DNA from: Archegozetes longisetosus
Taxonomy: Eukaryota; Arthropoda; Arachnida; Sarcoptiformes; Trhypochthoniidae
Length of the DNA: 64,000 bases
Assembly: GCA_018873245.2 (NCBI GenBank)
Contig: JAEMBT020000007.1
Location: forward strand, 7,939,129 to 8,003,128
Reading direction: 5' to 3'
Positions 57,664 to 64,000 of the stretch are shown piece by piece. Under the pieces are notes generated by a model. The model saw only the letters and a list, made by a program, of their open reading frames with translations. It did not search any database and had not been told where the DNA came from. The position numbers were made by a program, and so were the translations under genes. Each line of letters starts with the position of its first letter. Within the stretch, counting starts at the first letter, position 1.

Positions 57664-58020
57664 TGGGTATTAGTTACTGTGTAGTTTGTACTTAAACAAT
57701 TAAACCATATCTTAAGAACTCTATACCTTTATTCACTCATAAGCAAACTTTACAAATCTAACATCCACTTCTATTCATATTATCTTATGAGTAATTTTAC
57801 AAAAATTATGCTTAGATAAAGAAATTATTTCTAGAAATTAAGCATTTACTAACAATACAAGTGATCTGACTATAACTAAGCACCACTTGTTTAAATCCCT
57901 TATCGATAATTCTTAATGATAAAAGTTCTCGATCAGGCTCTCAATCATTCATATTATTGTTCATAACTTTTTATCAAAATGACCTAAGCAAAAAAAGTTT
58001 AAAAATACTTTTGCAGTTCG
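57664..58020 (+). repeat. Dispersed ~350-bp repeat, copy 2
   Basis: Aligns with 3317-3671 in the same orientation. Shared landmarks are AACAATTAAACCATAT, ATGAGTAATTTTACAAAAAT, ATAAAAGTTCTCGATCAGGC (ATTAAAGTTCTCAATCAGAC in copy 1) and GCAAAAAAAGTTT. The copies lie 54 kb apart. Confidence 0.65.
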
Positions 58021-58489
58021 ATCTATGACAGATGCTTGACATAATGAGGCTTGAACACTAATATCGGATCATTTGATGATAGTTTAACGCTCGAATTACA
58101 GTTTCATTTTTCGTTGTCTGACGTTGGATTACCTGAAAGCAAATTTCTACATTTTAACGCATAACCTGATTGACATCTACATTTCACTACAATTGTATGT
58201 TTGCATACTTGACGAGTTCTCTAATTATCTCTTTTATCAGTGAATCGTTTTGGAAAAGTTGCTTTTTGGGAATTACCATTTCAACAATCAACTTAAATAC
58301 CACTTGGAACTTTTTCAAGTAAATCCTTTCTTTTAGTTCACTGCTTACGAGTTAGAGAAAAACTTCTAAATTACAACTTTGAGTAACAGTTAGTGTGACT
58401 GAACGGTTAGGTACAGGTTTTGTGCTTTATTTTATTCATACAAATAATACAAAAGCGTTGATTGAATAGATATAAAAAACGAGGAAAAA

Positions 58490-58555
58490 AGTTATAATAA
58501 AATAGTCATAACAAAAAATAGTTATAACGAAAAATAGTTATTACAAAAAGAGATA
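58490..58555. repeat. 17-bp tandem repeat
   Basis: Three to four units of AATAGTTATAACAAAAA with small changes. Confidence 0.6.
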
Positions 58556-59255
58556 AATCAAATCCTTATCTATTTATGTAAACCAGACTAACCCTAACTT
58601 ATTCTTTACGTTACACACTATACCAATTGAGGTCATATCTCATCAATAATTATTTGTCATATGATACGATGTGTTAAGTGATATAAATTCTTTCTTCTAT
58701 TACTTGTTATAAACTGCAACAAAAGGGTTACGTAATAACCGGTTGGGGAGCTTTTACTGTATTAGTAGTATTTCTCTCTCTTATAGCATTCAGTCTAATA
58801 TAACAGTTCTGTTGTCTGCAGGAAATCAATTCAATAGACTTACTCTATAGAGTGTTGAATCCATTTTTATTACTATCTTCATTTCCACTTTTTATTGTTT
58901 TTCTTCAACATTTATTATCAAAACTATTGATTAGTTTTGGTATTTTTCCATTTATTAGTCGAATGTGTTGAAAGAGTGATTTAATTTGAAAACGTATGAG
59001 TGAAATTGAAAAAAATGTTGTACTGAATGAATGTCCGAAAACGGATAACTCTATTCAACACAAACCTATTAGTCTCACAAAATATTTAGCTAACAATCAA
59101 ATAGTAATGAATTTGTTGTTTGAGATCTTCTGAGCAATCATTTGTTTATTAACAAAACATTAATAAACACCAAGTGAATCCTAATATCAGTAGAAAGACA
59201 TCGATTGGATCTGATTTTAGATATTTATCAAATCTAAACAAAATTTAAGCCAAAA

Positions 59256-60934
59256 ATGGGTTACGATTTGTCTCGTTTTGAGAACGAAGTCGACGACGAA
59301 CTCAAGTGTCCCGTAAGTCATCTTCAGTTAATTGCCATCCATTTAATGTTGATTTAGCTATTAATTGCAATCTGTTTCATATTCAGATATGCTGTTCAGT
59401 ACTCGAAGATGCGGTTCAAGCACCAGACTGTGAACACACCTTTTGTAACGATTGTATCAATGAATGGCTTCAAAGACAAAACAATTGTCCCGTCGATCGA
59501 CAATTACTTAACTCTAATGATCTCAAACCCGCACCAAGAGTTTTACGAAATTTTTTGGCCAAATTAGACATAAAATGTGAATATGGTATGAATAAATTAG
59601 TTGATTTAATATCAATATGTTATGCGAATGATTGTTTGAATTATTGATTTTTCATCTCATATCAAATCTGCATAAATATTTACCTTTCAAATATTTTTGA
59701 CTAAAAGCCAATAATACTTACTTCTATTAACCTATTTATAGCTTCCTTTGGATGTGTTTCTGTAGTCAAACTCGAATTATTACAATCGCATTGCAACGAA
59801 TGTGATTTCAATCCATATAAACCGATAATCTGTGAGAAAGGCTGTGGACTTATTTTGCTTAGAAATCAAGTGGAGGAACACAATTGTTTGAGCGATTTGC
59901 GAGAATTAGTTAATAACCAACAAAAACAAATAACAGAATTGAAAAATTGCAAACGAGTGCATGAAGAGCAGATCAATGATCTGAAGAATAGTAAACGATT
60001 ACAAGAAGAGACTATTAATGACCATGAAAGACAAATAAACCAACTGCATGAACAAATGACAAAAATGCAGCACACTTTGGAACAGATACAAAAACAACAA
60101 TACGAGATCACTGAAGATGAAGAGGAAGAAATTCGCGATGGCTACGTGTCGAAAGGTCATGGGATCGGTCGAAAACGTCTTTCAGGGAGCAATTGGAAAG
60201 ACTTGCAAACTGTGAAACGCTCCAAAGAAATGTGTGTTTCAACGGTAGATTCGCAATCACATCAGCACTTCCATCACGTTCATCAGCACTCACCACATCC
60301 TCACTGTTCATCATCACTATCAACGGCATGTGTGGCATCTCAGACGAGTGAACGTAAAAGTTTAAATATAACATTTTATGGAAGTGTAATAACTGTTGAT
60401 GTACTTTCTATTGATACGGTTGAGAGCGTGAAAGCCAAAATCAACAGTATTGAAAGTATTCCTACTGATCAACAGTTATTATTCTTTGCCGGTCAACAAC
60501 TCGAAGATCCCAAATCTTTGAGTTATTATAACATACATAAGGAATCCTTAAGACACCTGGTCTTGAGATTACGCGATGGTATGAAAATATTCGTGAAAAC
60601 TCTATCAAATAAGACAATAGAAGTACAGGTGGATCCGAGCGAAACAATAGAAATAGTAAAAGTGAAGATTCACGAACAGGAAGGCATATCTCCTTGTGAT
60701 CAGCGACTGCTTCTCGAGGGCCGAGATTTGGCAGATTTGCGTACTCTAAGTGATTATGGAATTAAACACAATTCCACTCTGCAGTTAGATCTGCATTTAG
60801 GCGGTCCGTGTCCCATATGTCAAACTCAATTCAAAAGCAACACAATCACCAACGCCATTACCAACAGTACCATCAGCAGCAGCACCAGCACTGCTTCCCA
60901 ATCACATCGTAGTGTCAGTGATATTAGTGACTAA
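59256..60934 (+). CDS. NRDP1-like RING protein with two C-terminal ubiquitin-like domains
   Basis: Exons 59256-59312, 59387-59585 and 59742-60934 (phases 0 and 1) give 482 aa. The start [19 protein letters not shown] and the RING finger (C18, C21, C34, H36, C39, C42, C53, D56; CPVDR end) match the E3 ligase NRDP1/RNF41. A SIAH/TRAF-type zinc-finger region follows (about 82-135: [32 protein letters not shown]), then a coiled coil with KQI/EEQI repeats (about 135-205) and a His-rich linker ([10 protein letters not shown]). Ubl1 (293-365) holds [20 protein letters not shown] and LVLRLRDG. It abuts Ubl2 (366-440), which holds [30 protein letters not shown] and LHLGG, exactly like linked ubiquitin repeats. 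The tail has PCPIC. The USP8-binding domain of NRDP1 is missing. Probably a ubiquitin ligase; the Ubl role is inferred. Confidence 0.9.
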
Positions 60935-62859
60935 ATTATTTTAATCAGATCTTATTTAATAGTTATGGAACTGATGATGATTAGCTGTGAAAACAAGTCT
61001 ATTTGTGTAGAAATTTCAGGTATAGTTCGCTATTTTTTGTATTAAGTTATTTGCATTAATCTAATGATGCTTTTATTGATATAGCACTCAATGTTTAAAG
61101 TTTACACAAACTTTTATTGATTTTTTTGCGCTTTGTATTGGTATTGAAGAACGAATTTTTAATTTTTTTTGTCAGATTATGCCAAACTCGTACATAAGCT
61201 TTAATTGAAAATTTGTGAAAATTGTTGATATTTAGAACAAAAATTAATGAGAAAATGTAAATTGAATAAAAAACGTTAATGGATAGAAATTGGTCTGTTT
61301 TGGATGTATCAGAAGTGAATTTCTCATAATGAATATAAAGTGATGACTCGCATATGAGCCATAACACATATTGATTGTTCATATTATTAAACTAAGAACA
61401 ATAGGTTCAAACTTTCACATTTACACTATTTCTGGTTGTTGTAGGAGTAAAAGTAAAGCTTTGTTAACATTCATCTATTTGCTCGATATTATTAGAATTT
61501 CTGATATTTTTGTCAGCATATGGTTATTGGCAATAACTAGAACAAACTGTTTAATAGATTTTTCAAATGGTCTGACGCAGTGGTCAGTTTTATGTATTGC
61601 TTTGAGAGGAGGCACTTTTAGGGAGTGAGTTTATATGCTTACATGCGCTACACAGGCCCCCCTAAAAGCCCCCCTAAAACCCTTGCACTCCAAAGCATTG
61701 CATAAAGATGACTACTGGTCTGATCAATTGAACATTTATTTGAGATAACTATAATAACTCATAATCATTATTTATTAAGCATGCGATATGAGAAATATTT
61801 GTGCAAATTAATATCATCCGGTCTTGAGTTGAATCTAAATTTAGATAAATTCAATAAGACTTTCAATACATGATTGTACTGATGACTAGTTTGATATGAT
61901 TCTAACTATACTTATGATTGGACCTTAAATATGTAGATATGTTAAATCTAATTGTTATCACCTTTTGATTGCATACCTCTTGTTTGAGTGCTGTCTACTA
62001 TATGAGATTTGAACTAAAATGGTTTATATCTATTTTTTCAGATCCACCCTTGACTTGCACTTAACATTCTAACGTTGCTTTCAGTTGCATTTTCAGACCT
62101 CTCAGATCGACAATAAAGACTCGAACGAATAAATATCTTTCAACTAGTACTCATTTACGAAATCGGGAGTCTTGAACCAATGTTATTTTAACTATTGAAG
62201 TCACTTCTATCAGGTTTGAATTGACTTACGGCTAAAAATACAGGCAAGTTCGAACTATTCATAAAGAGTGAACTGGTGTGAAAGTTGTTTTTAGCTGCAA
62301 CTTTGTTTCGCTTCATTTGACTCAGTTTGATCTGAAAAACTTTCGCTTTATTCACAAGATTGTTTTCATCTCAAAGCTTTCACTTTATTCATATTTCTCA
62401 GAAACGATTAAAAATAAGTCAATCTTTGATTATCAATAAAGTTACACAATATAAACAATATAGTCTCAAATACAACATTAATTAAACATTTAGAGCTAAG
62501 TCTATAAAGTCTACGACAGTTGTCGGTTTCTTTTAACGATAGAATCACAATATTGTTAACTAGAAATCGATCGACTCTAATGTTTTCACCTGCGACTCAA
62601 TTACGAATTACTGCTATTAAGACTTGTGATGCTTCAAGACTATTGAAGACTATCTAAGACTAAATAGGCACGAACTGTCGTTGACTTCAACTCATAACTA
62701 ATAAAATTTGACATCAAAAATTTGGAATTTAGCAAAACACGTATAGAGTATATAATGATTAGCAAATTTAAATTATTAAATCCAATGAAAGGCTGCGATT
62801 TCGTGATGAAAGCTATGATCATATTTTGAAAAACGTGATAATAAGTGAAAATGAGATCT
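60935..62859. other. Intergenic region with a hairpin element
   Basis: No gene was recognised. It contains a 170-bp inverted-repeat element (61566-61723) with a C-rich loop. The open frame at 61371-61628 overlaps that element and is not supported. Confidence 0.45.
61566..61723. repeat. Hairpin-forming inverted repeat with C-rich loop
   Basis: The left arm AATGGTCTGACGCAGTGGTCA, then TTTATGTATTGCTTTGAG, pairs imperfectly with the right arm (TTTGCAATGC-type, CCAAAGCATTGCATAAAGATG, then ACTACTGGTCTGA). The centre has TTTTAGGGAG opposite a doubled GCCCCCCTAAAA motif. Possibly a foldback element or a structured RNA. No homologue is recognised. Confidence 0.55.
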
Positions 62860-63711
62860 TTAAAGGCGTTTTCCAAATGTGAAGCCAATAGAGAAGAGCA
62901 TCAATCCAGCGATGATGTCAAGAATGAGTATAGCGATGTTATGTCCATCCTCAGCACTGAAAGCATTCTTCTCGAAAACAGCTTTATTTATGCCAAGTAT
63001 AGATTCAGTACAGGGTTGAGTGAAGGCGATGTATGCGCCCCAGAACATTACTCCCCCAACTATCAGAATCGCTACTAAAGCCTAATATATATTCTTTATG
63101 TTAATTCTCTAAACATCTTTCATTCTATTCTCCCAAACATATCGAATGACTTACACAGAAGAAGAGGATTTTGATGTCATAGAGTACTCCAGCGATGTTG
63201 AAGAAGCTTAGTAAAAATAAGACTCCACCACATACTATGCCTGTTATTTGAATTATCTCGAGCTTTGGATAATCGTCGCCAGTCAGAATAGTACAATCTT
63301 TATCTCTTAATATGAGAAATGAAGCCAATGATGCCAGCTATTAAAAAAATATTTCTATCATTTTCACACAACTCAAACTTCACTCTAAACTTAGCTAAAC
63401 TACTTAAAGCTTCTAATCAGATTTGACGCTTTTCCATATCTAATCAAAAAGATTTTCTAATTCAGCAAAATTGCGTTCAGTTTAAAGTTTCTGAATTTAA
63501 GCTCAGATTTATAATGAAAAAAGAATTTTGACTATAAAATCAAATTAAACTTATATAAGAAGGAATGCAATAAACTAAGAATATTGCAATGTTGCTGGGA
63601 TAGTTATTGATTTAGTAAAATAATGGCAATTAGAATTGCAGAACACATTAAACTTACTGCAACGAAGAGTCCAAGAAACCCGTAATAGTTGAGATGTTTA
63701 CTTTGTGGCAT
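62860..63711 (-). CDS. Four-TM small membrane protein, unknown family
   Basis: Minus-strand exons 63658-63711, 63155-63337 and 62860-63081, all phase 0, give 152 aa. Introns are 320 and 73 nt. Four hydrophobic segments: about 10-27 (YGFLGLFVALASLASFLI), about 48-66 (IIQITGIVCGGVLFLLSFF), about 78-98 (FFCALVAILIVGGVMFWGAYI) and about 128-146 (IAILILDIIAGLMLFSIGF). The short loop between TM1 and TM2 holds CTILTGDDYP. The larger loop after TM3 holds PCTESILGINKAVFEKNAFSAEDG. The topology resembles MARVEL-like or tetraspan families, but no signature (such as CCG) is present, so no family is assigned. Confidence 0.7.
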
Positions 63712-64000
63712 TTTTGCGCAAACTTTGTGTCAACAACTAAGTCAAAAATAAAACTGGTATCACTCCTATTCAATTCTAATAACTTGAATAGAAAAACCTT
63801 TTCAAACTTACTGCTAAATCGAGTCAACTTATTGTGTCGATTTCAAAGGTTAAATTATTTAAATATTTGATGAAAAAGTATAATAGCAATGAAGACAATG
63901 CAAGGATATTAAGAATAAGGATTTGGGTCTATGGGTTAGTATTGCTTTCGTTGTATCGCACGCCTTCACTTTGAGGGTTGAAGTTTACTCATTAAAACTT
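63712..64000. other. Upstream flank of the four-TM gene
   Basis: AT-rich with no open frame recognised. Probably the promoter of the minus-strand four-TM gene. Confidence 0.35.

Larger units (their letters stand above)
57317..59255. other. Intergenic region with dispersed repeat copy 2
   Basis: It contains the second copy of the ~350-bp repeat (57664-58020) and a 17-bp tandem (AAAAATAGTTATAAC-like, about four units, 58490-58555). No gene was seen. Confidence 0.5.

Noticed and set aside
1-64000. tRNA, rRNA, CRISPR, bacterial or viral insert
   Set aside because: No cloverleaf with a GGTTCGAATCC-type T-loop, no spaced identical repeats, and no prokaryote-like gene strings or viral proteins were recognised. 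A covariance-model scan would be needed to exclude divergent tRNAs.

Overview
This is nuclear DNA from a small-genome animal. It is strongly AT-rich, its genes carry spliceosomal introns of about 48-130 nt, and first exons often code only 1-5 residues. The gene set (an insect-type deoxynucleoside kinase, a chitin-binding peritrophin-like protein, glycine-rich secreted proteins, a Bib-like aquaporin, a single cytoplasmic dynein intermediate chain) points to an arthropod. I infer an acariform mite, but no taxon-specific marker proves it. No prokaryotic operon, CRISPR array, rRNA or tRNA was recognised.

Layout. At 0.4-2.0 kb lie a His-rich secreted protein and a complete deoxynucleoside kinase on the minus strand. 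At 2.4-8.1 kb lie a C2orf69-type hydrolase whose frame is broken once, EMC10, and a tandem duplication of the convergent EMC10-tail/ICMT block. In that block EMC10 survives only in the left copy and ICMT only in the right. At 8.8-10.3 kb are RPL14, a divergent secreted ORF with an in-frame stop, and a one-TM coiled-coil protein. At 12.9-22.9 kb are small secreted or low-complexity proteins: Asn/Arg-rich, a 48-aa peptide, GGY-rich, Asn/Gly-rich and GLG-rich. At 23.2-26.2 kb two PEBP genes sit in a 1.5-kb tandem duplication, one with a broken signal peptide.

From 30.1 to 36.5 kb there is a Bib-like aquaporin with non-canonical TPA and SPA boxes and a 5.3-kb intron. It is followed by a 12.4-kb stretch with no recognised gene, then a canonical aquaglyceroporin (48.9-50.6 kb), a probably N-myristoylated orphan protein head-to-head with the dynein intermediate chain (51.1-55.9 kb), a CBM14/mucin-like secreted protein (56.8-57.3 kb), a RING E3-ligase-like protein ending in two ubiquitin-like domains (59.3-60.9 kb), and a four-TM orphan (62.9-63.7 kb).

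The most notable gene is the RING protein. Its N-terminal half matches NRDP1/RNF41, but the USP8-binding C-terminal domain is absent and two divergent ubiquitin units in head-to-tail polyubiquitin arrangement take its place. Other points of interest are a 210-bp palindromic MITE-like family with three copies here, two further long inverted-repeat elements (one in the last dynein intron), a dispersed 350-bp repeat, four consecutive in-phase microexons in the dynein gene, and the reciprocal degeneration of the EMC10/ICMT duplication.

All exon structures were derived by eye from GT/AG sites, reading phase and family similarity. Family assignments rest on recalled protein motifs, not on database searches.
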